NCBI GenBank assembly: GCA_029582265.1
Contig: CM055822.1
Span: 45,560,559-45,624,558, forward strand
Reading direction: 5' to 3'
DNA: 64,000 nt
From: Zoroaster sp. YZ-2022
Taxonomy: Eukaryota > Echinodermata > Asteroidea > Forcipulatida > Zoroasteridae
This document shows positions 11,193-23,273 of this stretch, piece after piece. The notes beneath the pieces were generated by a model that saw only the letters and a list, made by a program, of their open reading frames with translations, made no database searches and was not told the DNA's origin. The position numbers and the translations under genes are program-made. Numbering within the stretch: position 1 is the stretch's first letter; each line of letters begins with the position of its first letter.

Positions 11193-11914
11193 TAAACCCC
11201 CCTAACCTTCCCAAATCCTCTTTGCTAGAGTGAAGGATTTTGAAGGATTTTGAAGGATTTTGAAGGATTGAGGTTATTAGGCATACTTGCCTTTCCATGG
11301 TACATGTACATCCATGTTTGTTGTAGTGATTGCAAGGTCAGTGCTTGGGTCAGTGGACACTGTTTATTGCTCCATGCATGCAGGGAGGGTCCCTGGCCAT
11401 GTACATGTATCACAGATTAGAAACACATGTGTGCATACATGTCATGTGCTTGCATTACTAGTGAAGGATTTTGGAGGATTCAGGTTATGTGTAAGCAAAT
11501 GGGCCTAGGGAGTTAGGAAGGATTCAGGTTATGTGTAAGCAAATGGGCCTAGGGAGTTAGGAAGGATTCAGGTTATGTGTATGCAAATGGGCCTAGGGAG
11601 TTAGGAAGGAATCAGGTTATGTGTAAGCAAGTGGGCCTAGGGAGTTAGGAAGGATTCAGGTTATGTGTAAGCAAATGGGCCTAGGGAGTTAGGAAGGATT
11701 CAGGTTATGTGTTAGCAAATGGGCCTAGGGAGTTAGGAAGGATTCAGGTTATGTGTTAGCAAATGGGCCTAGGGAGTTAGGAAAGATTCAGGTTATGTGT
11801 AAGCAAGTGGGCCTAGGGAGTTAGGAAGGATTCAGGTTATGTGTAAGCAAATGGGCCTAGGGAGTTAGGAAGGATTCAGGTTATGTGTAAGCAAGTGGGC
11901 CTAGGGAGTTAGGG
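11193..11914 (+). mobile_element. TTAA-family MITE carrying a 45-bp minisatellite
   Basis: The left end reads CCCCCTAACCTTCCCAAATCC and the right end GGGAGTTAGGGTTA. The unique core, which includes GTACATGTACATCCATG and CACTGTTTATTGCTCCATGC, is shared with 17510-17770 and 49600-49830 in the opposite orientation. Bases 11465-11910 are about ten units of a 45-bp repeat (AGGATTCAGGTTATGTGTAA, then GCAAATGGGCCTAGGGAGTT, then AGGAA). The family ends and TTAA target suggest a piggyBac-like non-autonomous element. Confidence 0.8.
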
Positions 11915-11917
11915 TTA

Positions 11918-12213
11918 GGCCCCCAAAAAGTCTCCGATCTCCGCACGCGTCACCTCAGCATCAACATTTTAAAAAAAATGTTTGCTATGAAACGATGTCC
12001 AATTGCAGTCAAGATTGGAATTCTGCCATGCTGTGTTTTAAACGACTTTTTTTCACATGGGGGTATGAACATTTGCCTGATTTGAGAGGCCTCTATTAAC
12101 CACCATACTTTGTATATGGGGAATTTGGTCCCTGCGTACACATGTATCATGTATTTCCCTGTTGGAAAAAAAAACCAAAAAAAACGCACCGATTTTGAAG
12201 CAGACCGATGGCC
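11918..12213. mobile_element. PIF/Harbinger-like MITE (GGCC ends, TTA target)
   Basis: It starts GGCCCCCAAAAAGTCTCC and ends GACCGATGGCC, flanked by TTA at 11915-11917 and 12214-12216. A TTA/TAA target duplication is characteristic of PIF/Harbinger elements. Core words such as CTATGAAACGATGTCCAATT are shared with at least eight other copies here. It abuts the right end of the minisatellite element 11193-11914. Confidence 0.75.
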
Positions 12214-12485
12214 TTAAACAATCAACCTGTGAAAGTTTGTGCTTATTACTCTCTGTCTGTATCAAGTAAATTGTGAAAATGCATTCAGATTTTGTGTATT
12301 CATTCCAACATAGAAATTAGGAAAGAATACTTTTTCCTTAATTCGAACTGGAAACTATTTCACTTAGACAGGATCATTTCTAGGGCAGATTGATGCCATC
12401 GTCAGCTTACACACCCAGTAAATTTCACCTAACAATTTGAGCATTTAGTTATTTTTGTATTACCAATATCCTATACCTGCTCTTC

Positions 12486-12893
12486 AAAGGGACAATATCG
12501 TCATGATCAGATCTAGAGCAGACTTTCAACAGGGCATGGAATCGGTGTCCTACATGTAAGATGAACACAGTGACTGAAAATGACTGGCTCATTCATGTAG
12601 CACTAGCAGCAACAGCAACCGGGCCATAGTGTGGGGGGGGGGGGGGGTCAAAGGTACTTGAATAAGGGTTGGTCCAGAATAAATTTTCAGTCGGCAAACC
12701 TAGAGCTATGGGTTTGCCGACTGCAAATGTATCGTGTTTCTAAGCACTGAAGATTTGCCCAGTTGTTTGTTATCAGTTGTTTTTACTTTGTAATACGTTT
12801 TGTTTTACTCATGGAAAGAGCTGCGGTTTCGGGTGGCAGTCTAAAACTAGAACTCCGATTCCATGCCCTGTTGATGGTGACGATATTATCTCT
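12486..12893. mobile_element. TTAA-target MITE (GGGACAATATCGTC ends)
   Basis: The left end is AAAGGGACAATATCGTC and the right end GGTGACGATATTATCTCTTT. The core contains the family words CAGGGCATGGAATCGG and CAGTGACTGAAAAT. It is longer than the other copies because of an extra segment with a poly-G run at 12633-12647 and an inverted pair CGGCAAACC/GGTTTGCCG at 12694-12720. The next copy follows immediately. Confidence 0.75.
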
Positions 12894-12897
12894 TTAA

Positions 12898-13070
12898 AGG
12901 GACAATTTCATCGCCATCGAATCGGAGTGCAAATTTTCGATTAACATATTAACTGTTACTGCTGCATAAATGAGCCAGTAATTTTCAGTCACTGTGTTCA
13001 TCTTAAACTAGAACACCGATTTCCATGCCCTGTTGAAAGTCTGCACTGATCGTGACGATACTGTCCCTTT
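12898..13070. mobile_element. TTAA-target MITE, adjacent second copy
   Basis: It starts AGGGACAATTTCATCGCC right after the TTAA at 12894-12897 and ends CGTGACGATACTGTCCCTTT. Bases 12896-12900 are shared with the right end of the preceding copy, so the two elements are in tandem with a common TTAA. Confidence 0.75.
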
Positions 13071-13111
13071 GATTAGGAACGTTGCTAATAATCCAATCCA
13101 GATTTGGCCTC

Positions 13112-13144
13112 AGTCCCCACCCACCCACCCACCCACCCACCCAC
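13112..13144. repeat. (CCCA)n microsatellite
   Basis: About eight CCCA/CCAC units. Confidence 0.95.
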
Positions 13145-13221
13145 AACAAGGCTGGAAATCTCATTCATGCTCCTGAATAAAAGCAATTAACTCTCCTACT
13201 ATAGCTGCACTTTAGTGGGAA

Positions 13222-13400
13222 GTGGGAAGTTGCTATAGAGGTCACAATCGGTTGACTGCCTGTTTTGACTGTTGACTCAGATGTGCACATAGGGGTATTT
13301 TTGACTGGTTTTTATTGTCATTTTGACCACCCTGAACAATACCAGACAATGCTTTTACCAGTCAAAAATGGTCGACTCATTTTTTACCTGTACCACGTAC
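13222..13400. repeat. dispersed repeat, copy 1
   Basis: This segment with GACTGTTGACTCAGATGTGC and CATTTTGACCACCCTGAACA is repeated at 49086-49220 with substitutions. The family is not recognised. Confidence 0.6.
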
Positions 13401-13429
13401 ACGTACCAAGCATAAATTCCTTTAAAAAA

Positions 13430-13545
13430 GTCAAGACTTGTAGTTTTGCACGGTGAAAATGATTTCTCTTTTGAGTAGTAAAAAGAACCGGGTGGTTACT
13501 CGACGTTTCGATCGGTATGCTCTGATCGTCTTCAGTAGAATGAAA
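13430..13545 (-). mobile_element. Penelope-derived terminal fragment
   Basis: It contains TTGTAGTTTTGCACGG and CGACGTTTCGATCGGTATGC TCTGATCGTC (written here in two parts), both found in the 3' region of the GIY-YIG-bearing element at 20899-21560. Confidence 0.6.
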
Positions 13546-13727
13546 ATAAGAGTCTAAATAAGCAATAATCTGATTCAAATAAAGAAAACAAAAACATTGG
13601 CAACATATCTTGACGGTATTCTTGGATCTCGTGAGGCGTCATATCCCCCCCCCCCCCATAGTTGTAAACAAAAATATAGCTCGAGAAACTCATAATATAC
13701 TGTATGATTGTTGTATCTATTTTATTA

Positions 13728-14475
<748 letters not shown>

Positions 14476-14710
14476 GTAAGACTAATTGCGGTGACACCAT
14501 GTGGAATCTCAATTGAGTAATAGTAGTTCTGAAAGAACTGGGGGTACAACTCGGCGTTTCGATCAGTATGCTCTGATCGTCACTCAGAGCATACTGATCG
14601 AGCGTCGAGTTGCCCCAGTTCTTCAGAACTAATTACTACTCAATTGAATTCCACATGGTGTCACCGCAATGTCTATATCATCCTCACCATGCAAAGCTAC
14701 AAGTTTTACC
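14476..14710. mobile_element. Penelope-derived palindrome between two TTA arrays
   Basis: The two arms, GCGGTGACACCATGTGGAAT leftward and the inverse at 14647-14666, meet near 14580 at TGCTCTGATCGTCAC. The arm sequence is that of the 3' region of the element 20899-21560. The right end, GCAAAGCTACAAGTTTTACC, is followed at once by the next TTA array. Confidence 0.8.
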
Positions 14711-15013
<303 letters not shown>

Positions 15014-15598
15014 GCTCAATTTAATGATCCGAAAATGAAGAATCACAATCACAATGCTCCGTGTGATTGAAGAAACACCCTTGGATATAACAAAAAACAA
15101 AACCAAACAAAACCCCCATTGCCTGGAATGAAACACAGAATATATATACACAATATGTAAGTATTAAGTGAATGCATACAGACAACACTGATCCATAACA
15201 CATGGACAAACGTGTATCTCGATAGCACATAACAACACACGATAAAACTCACGAGTGGCAATTTTCAAACTAAACAGAAAATCCACAATTTCTCTAACAA
15301 AGAGTACACACAAAATACAGAAATACTCACTGGGGGTTTCCACGAGAATAAATTACTAGATGGCGATATCAGCCCATCATGGCAATGCCAGACTCACGAC
15401 AAAAATGATAAATAATGCAGAGTAAGATGCTCATCGATGTGCCTCTCATAAAACCATAACGGCGAGAGATCGAACGACCATATCGTATCACCAAAGTTGT
15501 CCATCTGCATATTCCCGCACAAATGAAACTCAAACTTATTATCCAGACAATATTAGATCTATCTGTTAATTGAAAAGTTACTTAAATTACTTTACATC
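15014..15598. other. unassigned stretch
   Basis: No gene, RNA or repeat shared with the rest of the window was recognised. Confidence 0.4.
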
Positions 15599-15606
15599 AA
15601 TTAATC

Positions 15607-15817
15607 CAGAGCTGCCAACTCTTCCGGATTCTGCGGAAGACTTCCGTATTTGACGGTAATTTACTTACTTAAAATATATGCAATATATGGTGCCAAAAAG
15701 CCTAAAACCCCTGGACCCCACCCGCAAGGGCTCGCTCGCTGCGTTCGCTTCGATTGAGTCTTTCTGATTAGAAAACTAAATCTTCCTCATTTTCAAAATC
15801 ATATGTTGGCAGCTCTG
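15607..15817. mobile_element. hAT-like MITE (CAGAGCTGCCAAC ends)
   Basis: Inverted ends CAGAGCTGCCAAC and GTTGGCAGCTCTG are flanked by the direct repeat ATTAATC (15600-15606 and 15818-15824). A CAG-starting end and a target duplication close to 8 bp fit hAT. No coding capacity. Confidence 0.8.
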
Positions 15818-16234
15818 ATTAATCATTATAACTTTTTTTCCCGTAAACGGACTACTTTCCCAACAAAACAAAGAACAATTTTTAATCAAGGGTACGAGAT
15901 ATCAAATGCAAACCGTTCCTCACAGGGGTTCCTCAACTTCTGCCCAGATACAGGGGAATGAGCAATAGACTCATTTGCCAATCCCCGCATTATTATTATT
16001 TATTCAAACAGGGTTCATTGCGTCCACTTTTCAGGTTTGGGAAAAGCATCTCACAGACAAGAATATTAAGTATGTTACTTTCACCCTGGTAGGTCGGAAA
16101 ACCCAAGACGTTGTCAGCTAAAATAATAATGACAGTTTACAGGTGAAGGGCAAATTGGTGCAAATTGATAATAAGAATAATAATAAAAAAAATTATCACA
16201 TTTGTATAAATGTTAGATGTTTTGTTGTTTACTT

Positions 16235-16335
16235 GTCTTGCTTACATTTTTTGCTTGTAATTTTGTAAGGCGCTGTGCTCTTTGAAGAGCACCATATAAG
16301 TTTTGATTAATAATAATAATAATAATAATAATAAT
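16235..16335 (+). mobile_element. LINE or SINE 3' tail with (TAA)n
   Basis: GTAAGGCGCTGTGCTCTTTG AAGAGCACCATATAAG (split here) precedes a run of AAT triplets at 16308-16335. The layout matches the other CR1-type tails, but no coding part is attached. The next 170 bp (16336-16505) are open but not recognised. Confidence 0.5.
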
Positions 16336-16827
16336 GGGCGTTCTATCCAAAGGCAGATTCAGGAATTATTGGAGGGAATCCAAATCTGGCGTTGGCGGTG
16401 TCAGTGCGTAGTGCGAAGCCCTCTCGGCATAGGGCCAACGGGCACAGTTCCAGTAGTCAGGCAGGCAAATCCCTGGATGCTCAGCGAAAGAAAAAAGAAA
16501 AAATCTAAAGAGTAGAGTTCTCTAAATGTTTCCCTTGGTCTGGATTAACTTGCCAGTGCATGGGTGGATGTTTTCTCCTCCAAGCTTTTGAGGAACTATT
16601 CAGGCGTCAATTCGGAAAGTGGGGGTGTTCCTGTTATTTGGCGAATACGGTATTATTCCTGGATCAGACGTCACGGTCTGTTAAAACATTGTCCTAGCTT
16701 TCCTCCTGTGAGAGTATAGATGGGTTATTGATTGGCCATTATTCCTTGATGTGCTTCGTCAACGGGAATAACTCAAACCAGTCACTGTGCGAAAACGGAG
16801 GCCTCACCGTCCTGATACATTTTTTTT

Positions 16828-16978
16828 TTTCCCCAGGGAGAATCCATGTCCTAATTTAAGATGAATTCAGTGACTGAAAATAATGCCACTCAAGCATGCG
16901 CTGAACTGTAGATAACAGGGTGTGATAAGATCATAATACTGTTGCTGTTGCATAAATAATGAGCCACTAGTGGCTAGT
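16828..16978. mobile_element. partial TTAA-target MITE
   Basis: It contains AGATGAATTCAGTGACTGAA and CTGTTGCTGTTGCATAAAT, core words of the family at 23274-23479. The ends are missing. Confidence 0.6.
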
Positions 16979-16983
16979 ATTAA

Positions 16984-17826
16984 CCCTATCTCCCTAGGCC
17001 CACTTGCTTACACATAACCTGAATCCTTCCTAACTCCCTAGGCCCATTTGCTTACACATAACCTGAATCCTTCCTAACTCCCTAGGCCCACTTGCTTACA
17101 CATAACCTGAATCCTTCCTAACTCCCTAGGCCCATTTGCTTACACATAACCTGAATCCTTCCTAACTCCCTAGGCCCACTTGCTTACACATAACCTGAAT
17201 CCTTCCTAACTCCCTAGGCCCACTTGCTTACACATAACCTGAATCCTTCCTAACTCCCTAGGCCCACTTGCTTACACATAACCTGAATCCTTCCTAACTC
17301 CCTAGGCCCATTTGCTTACACATAACCTGAATCCTTCCTAACTCCCTAGGCCCACTTGCTTACACATAACCTGAATCCTTCCTAACTCCCTAGGCCCACT
17401 TGCTTACACATAACCTGAATCCTTCCTAACTCCCTAGGCCCACTTGCTTACACATAACCTGAATCCTTCCTAACTCCCTAGGCCCACTTGCTTACACATA
17501 ACCTGAATCCTCCAAAATCCTTCAGGAGTAAAGCAAGCACATGACATGTATGAACACATGTGTTTCTAATCTGTGATACATGTACATGGCCAGGGACCCT
17601 CCCTGCATGCATGGAGCAATAAACAGTGTCCATTGACCCAAGCACTGACCTTGCAATCACTACAACAAACATGGATGTACATGTACCATGGAAAGGCAAG
17701 TATGCCTAATAACCTCAATCCTCCAAAATCCTTCACTTTAACAAAGAGCATGTTGGATGTAACCTCAATCCTTCAAAATCCTTCACTTTAGCAAAGAGGA
17801 TTTTGGAGTATTTGGGAAGGTTAGGG
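16984..17826 (-). mobile_element. TTAA-family MITE carrying a 45-bp minisatellite
   Basis: Perfect TTAA sites flank it at 16980-16983 and 17827-17830. The ends are CCCTATCTCCCTAGGCC and GGGAAGGTTAGGG. Bases 16984-17505 are about 11-12 units of the same 45-bp repeat as at 11465-11910, in reverse orientation, and the unique core follows at 17510-17770. TTAA plus CCCTA-type ends are typical of piggyBac-like elements. Confidence 0.85.
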
Positions 17827-17884
17827 TTAATGATATTTATGCAGCCATGGTCTTATTGCGCCAACGTTATCTAGGCCAACATAC

Positions 17885-18278
17885 TAGGGGTGTGCGTTTT
17901 CGGATATTTTTGGAACCAGATACCCGACATCAGGAAACTTCGGATACCTGGATACCCATTTTCATTTTTGTTGAAAACATGCCTCCGGTGGTGCACAAAT
18001 ACATGTACTGTAAATGGTAACAAATTGACTTTTATAATACAGAGGATACCATACTTAAATCAATCTTTTCTTTATTGGAGTGCAATCTCTTGAATTTAAA
18101 GATAATTGTCTGTAAAAGTGTAAACATTACATTGTTCAAGAGTCACAGATTTCTGTTCGCACCGCTCAAATGTTAAGTCTGAAGTTGAAAAAGTCGTTTA
18201 CGGGTAATTGGAACCGAAAAATGGAACCGGGTATAATGACCGTTTCGGTCGGGTATCCGGATACCCGGCACAGCCCTA
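17885..18278. mobile_element. hAT-like non-autonomous element (GGATACCCG family)
   Basis: The ends are TAGGGGTGTGCGTTTTCGG and CCCGGCACAGCCCTA. Inner words GGAACCGAAAAATGGAACC and GGGTATCCGGATACCCGG match 5670-6318 and 54209-54724. The flanking 8-mers CAACATAC and CAACGCAT are only partly alike, so the target duplication has decayed. Confidence 0.8.
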
Positions 18279-18299
18279 CAACGCATTAGTGTGGTATTA

Positions 18300-18378
18300 T
18301 TTTCAGTCATCTAAAACTAGGACACTGATTCCATGCCCTGCCAAATGTTTGCTCTGATTGTGATGACATTATCCCTTG
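18300..18378. mobile_element. partial TTAA-target MITE
   Basis: Right half of the family only: GACACTGATTCCATGCCCTG and a degenerate TGATGACATTATCCC end. Confidence 0.6.
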
Positions 18379-18719
18379 GTAAAAGGTCATTATATGCATC
18401 CATACGTTTTGAAGATCAAGAAATATGTGTAGAAACTGACCTGTGACTTGTGTCCGCTGATTTACGTACAGTATTGCACAGTTTTATGAGATATGCCTAA
18501 CAGTGAAAGTTCATATGCTTATGTACAGTTTTTGACCTGTAATCAATAGCTCTTACGCACACAGCAAATGATCGCCCCGATTGTGATCAATTGAAACTTG
18601 CATAATTTGTTGTGCTAGTGTCCCATAAAGTTCACATTGGAATAATTACAAACAATTCTGAATGCATGTTCACTATTTATAGTTTGATGAAATTCTTGCA
18701 TCGGGTGACAAACAATTGA

Positions 18720-18945
18720 TTTAATTTTGCCCTACACCGACGTGTGTATAGCACTGCATACTCGGTGCTTTCCGAGTGTCTGTGGATAAAAACTTCACAG
18801 GTGACTCGGGCGGGATTCGAACCCACGACCTCCTGCTTACTAGTGCAGACGTCTTAACCTCTGGACCACCGCACTTGCCCGAAGACGATTGGCTGGCTAG
18901 AATCCTATATAGCAGCGGGTGCCGCGATAAATATAGTTTGATGTT
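18720..18945 (-). mobile_element. tRNA-derived SINE (family 2)
   Basis: Minus-strand head GTGCGGTGGTCCAGAGGTTA and B-box-like GGGTTCGAATCCCG, with the body ending in CGTCGGTGTAGGGCAAAATT. Upstream of the tRNA-like head is the conserved ATTTATCGCGGCACCCGCTG CTATATAGG (split here), which is shared by the other full copies. Confidence 0.85.
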
Positions 18946-19027
18946 CATTATTTGTTTTTTTTCAATAATAACACAATGTTATAAGCTAAAACGTTCACAG
19001 GTTATTTGTTTTCTGGTCTCTGTGCTC

Positions 19028-19297
19028 GTCACTTCAACCAAGCCAACTGGCTGTGACCTTCCCCGCAAGTTTTGGGTTAACCTCAACAGACTACGCACAG
19101 GCGTCGGCCCGTACAAAGCACTTCCTTCATAACATAGGAGCTGAACAATCCCACAAATGTGAATGCGGTGAAACACAGACCATTGATCATTATTGTCTCC
19201 AACTGCAACATCTACCATGCCCCACATGGGTTTGATGGCATAATGAACCTTGATGATGACATGGCAGACTGGCTGTCTTCCAGTCTGCCTGTTTAAT
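19028..19297 (+). mobile_element. non-LTR retrotransposon ORF2, C-terminal remnant
   Basis: Frames with shifts near 19120 and 19210 read CDLPRKFWVNLNRLRTGVG, CECGETQTIDHYC and DWLSSSLPV, a known pattern at the C-terminus of jockey/RTE-type LINE reverse transcriptases (DLPR..W..LNR.RTG, then a CxCG..QT.xH zinc-like motif). It is a broken, 5'-truncated copy. Confidence 0.75.
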
Positions 19298-19359
19298 CGC
19301 CCATTGTACTGACTTTTTGGCAACCATACGAACGACCTCAAACCCACGTGTCTGCCTTT

Positions 19360-19600
19360 TTAATTTTCTTATTCTTTTTTGCTGTGAAATGATGTCCAGT
19401 TGCAGCCAAAATTGCTAGATCGATTGGAATTCTGCCGTGCTGTGTTTTTTAAAAGACTTTTTCACATAGGGGTATATGAATGTTTGCCCGATTTGTGAGG
19501 CCTCTCTGAGCCACCATACTTTGTGTATGGGAAATTTGGTCTGGTTCCAATAACCGCATATACGTGTATCACTGTTTCACTGGTTGGCAAAACAAAAAAG
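19360..19600. mobile_element. PIF/Harbinger-like MITE, partial
   Basis: Core words GCTGTGAAATGATGTCCAGT, GATCGATTGGAATTCTGCCG and GCCACCATACTTTGTGTATG are those of the GGCC-ended family. Both ends have decayed. Confidence 0.7.
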
Positions 19601-19639
19601 TGATTACCAGAAATGTTTGAAAGAAAACAGTCCTCCTTA

Positions 19640-20890
19640 AATCGAATTGGAATTTAACTTTTCTTCAAAATGACGGCACATCTAGAAATTATTTTTTAGG
19701 AAAAACTAATACCATCATTGGCTGTACACTTGAATGTAAATTTTACATTAAATTCACTCATTTTGTTCTTATTGATTTACCAAGTCCTGTACCACTTCCC
19801 TTTAAATCTCAGTTCATTGATTTAATACATTTTGTGAAGGGGTTCATCCAACCATGTAATATTTTAAATTTCAGGCAAAATGATACAGGAGAAAAGAAAG
19901 AAATTACACAGGCATTTTCAACCCCTCCATCCTCCCAAACCAAAACAACCATACGCTCTGCCCACAGACACTGGCAGCTGCAGTAGAGGAAATAAGTTGA
20001 TCGATTCCATGTCTTATATTCGCCCTCTGATAACAAGAATAGTACATAAGTTATTAATGAGTTTGTGCAGTCAAGTCGCAGATGGCCTTAATATGCATAT
20101 GTATCTACTGGGACCTATCATCGGGACTAAAGGACACAGCCTCAATCACTTTGGGAAAAACATCTGTCACCCAAAATGTCACATTAATAACAATTCAGCA
20201 ATAAAACATCTAACATAATTTTGTTAATGTCAAAACTCTACACACTAATAGCTTATTTTCATAGAGTGTGTTGAAGGCCACACTGACAGCTTCTTTTTTT
20301 TCGAAATAGATTTTGAGAAAATTACTGTTTGCACATGTTGGTGCTCTTGCATTCAAAAATCAACAATCTAATTTGTACAGACATTATTTTAACTGGTTAT
20401 CGGCTCAACACTTGAATCTTTAAATCGTTTTCTTGGGGTTGATCATTTACTAATCCAGAAGAAAGTTATAGTTTGCAAAATTGTGGTGCTCTTGCATTGA
20501 AATTCAAAATGAAAATTTTGTTCAGATACTATTTTTATCTTCATATTTTCTTCCAACTGGTTAAACTGTGCAAATAACGCTTCAGTCTTCACCTCTTTGC
20601 AATCTTGGAGTTCATTCACCGATCCTGCGAAGCATTTTCTGGGGGTGAATTATCCTTGCAAGATAATGATTTCCAGTCCATTGGCAATGTCATCATGATG
20701 GGTATTAATACATTATTGCAAGGATGTTGCGCTCCAATGGAAAGGAATTTGAATTCCCAAAGGATTTTTTTTTCCTTTTCAATGATCAGTACAACATGTT
20801 CATGTTTTGTGTGCACTGGTATAAATTGATAGCAATCAGTACGTCCCCGACCACGCACCCTTTAAAAACTGATTAAATACATCTGAAAAA
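19640..20890. other. unassigned stretch
   Basis: No gene found. Two loosely similar segments around GGTGCTCTTGCATTCAAAA (20340) and GGTGCTCTTGCATTGAAATT (20485) suggest an old local duplication. Confidence 0.4.
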
Positions 20891-20898
20891 CTGATTAG

Positions 20899-21560
20899 TA
20901 CATCGGCGAAACAGGACGCAACCTCCCCATCAGATTGAAGGAACACCGAGCACATGGCCGCAGAGGAGATTTCGAGAAGTCCGCCATCATCAAGCACTCG
21001 CACATCAAGGACCACCAAATCGACTGGCAGGCAGCCCAACTCATCACACCCATCGACGCATGGCACCCCAGACGCATCAGAGAGGCCATCGAGATCGTCA
21101 AACATGACACTGTGCCACAGGACATCGGCTTTTTCATCAGCGACATTTGGCGACCAATACTACAGACTGAAGGATCTTCTATATCCAAAGTCCATAACCC
21201 ACCCCAGACTGAGGGATCTCCTACTGTATATCCTAAGTCAACCACCCTCCTTCCCCCTGTGCTTGTTAACAACTGATTCAGTTCAGTGAGCACACACTCC
21301 TCTCCCCCAACCCCTAGGATCCTAGTCTCAACAGTTCCCGCCTGCGCGCCTCAACGAACTAATCCTCCAGCATCCATTCATGGGATGATCCTCCAGCAGT
21401 CTACTTAAGCAGCAGCATTTTCCAGAGTCCGGCATTCTCCTGAGGACGATCAGAGCATACTGATCGAAACATCGAGTTGTACCTCCAGTTCTTTTCAGAA
21501 CTAATTACTACTCAATTGAGATTCCACATGGTGTCACCGCAATTAGTCTTACTTACTGAT
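20899..21560 (+). mobile_element. Penelope-like retroelement, GIY-YIG end and 3' region
   Basis: The frame 20899-21276 starts YIGETGRNLPIRLKEHRAHG, the second half of a GIY-YIG endonuclease domain, followed by FEKSAIIKH, HPRRIREAIEI and DIWRPIL, a C-terminus typical of Penelope-like elements. The reverse transcriptase domain is absent, so the copy is 5' truncated. After the stop comes a 3' region with GACGATCAGAGCATACTGATC, CAGTTCTTTTCAGAACTAAT and CACATGGTGTCACCGC, found many times in the window without coding sequence. Confidence 0.85.
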
Positions 21561-21643
21561 TAATACTTATTATCTTTTTCAGCTGAACTAACTAACAAAA
21601 GATCATCAAAGTATTAACGTGCATGCCCTTTAAAAAAAATGTT

Positions 21644-21915
21644 TAGCCCCCCCTCCCCAAAAGGCTTCTGTTTCTAGTCTCTGCGCGTCGCCTCAGACCC
21701 GCGCATTGGTAATTTTTTTTTCTTCTGCCAAAATTGTTGGATCGATTGGAATTCTGCCACACTTTGTTTTAAAGGACCTTTTCAGGGGTATGAACATTTG
21801 CCTGTTAGAGTGACCTCTCTTAGCCACCATACTTTGTGTATGGTAAATTTGCTCTGGTTCCCAATAACACGTATTTCACTGGTTGGCAAAAAAACAAAAA
21901 CAAAAAAAACGATTT
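21644..21915. mobile_element. PIF/Harbinger-like MITE, right end replaced
   Basis: The left end, TTAGCCCCCCCTCCCCAAAA, is followed by the family core (GATCGATTGGAATTCTGCC, CACCATACTTTGTGTATGG). The right side is interrupted by the retroposon at 21917. Confidence 0.7.
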
Positions 21916-21916
21916 A

Positions 21917-22145
21917 TTTTATTTTATTTTATTACATTTTACACTGGCAATCAGATTACATCAATTAAATATAAAACCAAACCCTAATAAACTACAAATA
22001 CACAAAAATTCATTTTAAACAAAGCCAGTGAATGGTAAGATAGAACAGGTGACCAGCACCTCTACAAGGCCATCCTACCACAAGAAACTCACTAAAACTC
22101 ACTAAACATTATATACCTCTTTACACCCCCACACCCTCCCCGCCC
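21917..22145 (-). mobile_element. retroposon with (TAAAA)n tail, second copy
   Basis: Matches 13769-13990 over nearly its full length, including AAGCCAGTGAATGGTAAGAT and ACCAGCACCTCTACAAGGCC. Its tail faces left, so transcription was on the minus strand. Confidence 0.75.
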
Positions 22146-22164
22146 CGTTACACCACTAGAGCTC

Positions 22165-23055
22165 AAGTGTTTGTTGGAACAAACACACGGTGTTCGTGTT
22201 AACTTCTGGTTCAATCAAATTATCATCGATGATGTCAATATCATATTTTGCAAAGGTGTATCATCTTTTATTATAACAATATCAATTTGCGTTAGAATGA
22301 GTTGAATTTGAACTTCCTGTTTTGACCGGAAGTAAAGGTCAGATCAGGATCATGAAGGCCATATATTTGACACAATGAAACATGAAAAAGTAACGTTAGT
22401 ATCTGCTTTGGTTCAATTTCTGAGATTGGAATATAATCCCTTTTTAAACCTCCCACTGGAAGGTGCTCTGAACTTTCATGACGTCATCAAACATATTTTT
22501 TGAAAAGATAACATGTCACTTGTCACTTTATTTACAGAAGTCGTATTCAAATTTCCTATGATTTTTTAGATCATCAGTCACATTTTTAAAAAGGTCACAT
22601 GTCAATAGTAATTTTGTCCACTGAAGGCATGTCCAAATACCATATAATGTTGGCTGCATACCCTATAAAAGTGCTTCAGAATATTTTTTCACTTAAACTT
22701 CCGGTTTCGACCAGAAGAAGAGGTCGGATTGGGTCATGTTTGTGTACGAAATGTCACATAATTCAAGATCTGCAAGATGATCCAAAGATTATGTAAATAT
22801 CTTTTGTGGTTCATGAGATTTGGATTTTCGTGTATTTCTGATGATGTCACCATGATGTCACAACTTTACCTGAAACTTTGTCATAATTTATTGACAACTA
22901 CATGTTATGGTCTAAGTATGTATCAAGTTTAAAGGCTCTGTGAACTTTGGAACTGTTTTTTTTTGTTCGATAAGTCTCCTCGAGAAGAAGGAGAAGAAGA
23001 AGAAAAAAAATGAACAATTTCAAGAGGTGTTTGCGCTGTCACACGAACACCTAAA
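22165..23055. mobile_element. probable dispersed element with GTGTTCGTGT ends
   Basis: The left end has CACGGTGTTCGTGTTAAC and the right end GGTGTTTGCGCTGTCACACG AACACC (split here), preceded by a purine-rich AAGAAGGAGAAGAAGAAG stretch. The interior repeats phrases such as GACGTCATCA and CATGTCACTT. I recognise the style of a noncoding element but cannot name the family. Confidence 0.4.
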
Positions 23056-23273
23056 AAAAAGGATTACCCCCCCCCCCCCAAACAAAAAGGATGTCACCGC
23101 GTGAACTATTTCTTTCAAGTTATTCATAGTGGCACCACTGGATAAAACAAACCTTCAGTGCCACTAACATCTCTGTTTCTATGCAAATCATATGTATACT
23201 GTAGCACTAGTGGATCTAGTGCGACAGATTTAATGAGGTTTGATCAAATCAATATTCACTAGCCTTATATTAA

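Noticed and set aside
11465..11910. CRISPR-like direct repeats
   Set aside because: The units are contiguous with no unique spacers, and the sequence is a eukaryotic minisatellite.
16980..17830. Telomere-like TTAGGG/CCCTAA at element ends
   Set aside because: Only one or two hexamers at each end, part of the TTAA + CCCTAA terminus; not an interstitial telomere array.
21440..21480. Hammerhead ribozyme in the Penelope 3' region (CTGAGGA, GATCAG/CTGATC stem, GAAAC)
   Set aside because: Penelope elements are known to carry hammerhead motifs, and the CTGANGA...GAAAC order is suggestive, but one base of the conserved core is out of register next to the stem and no matching stem I with a UH cleavage site was found. 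A covariance-model search would decide.
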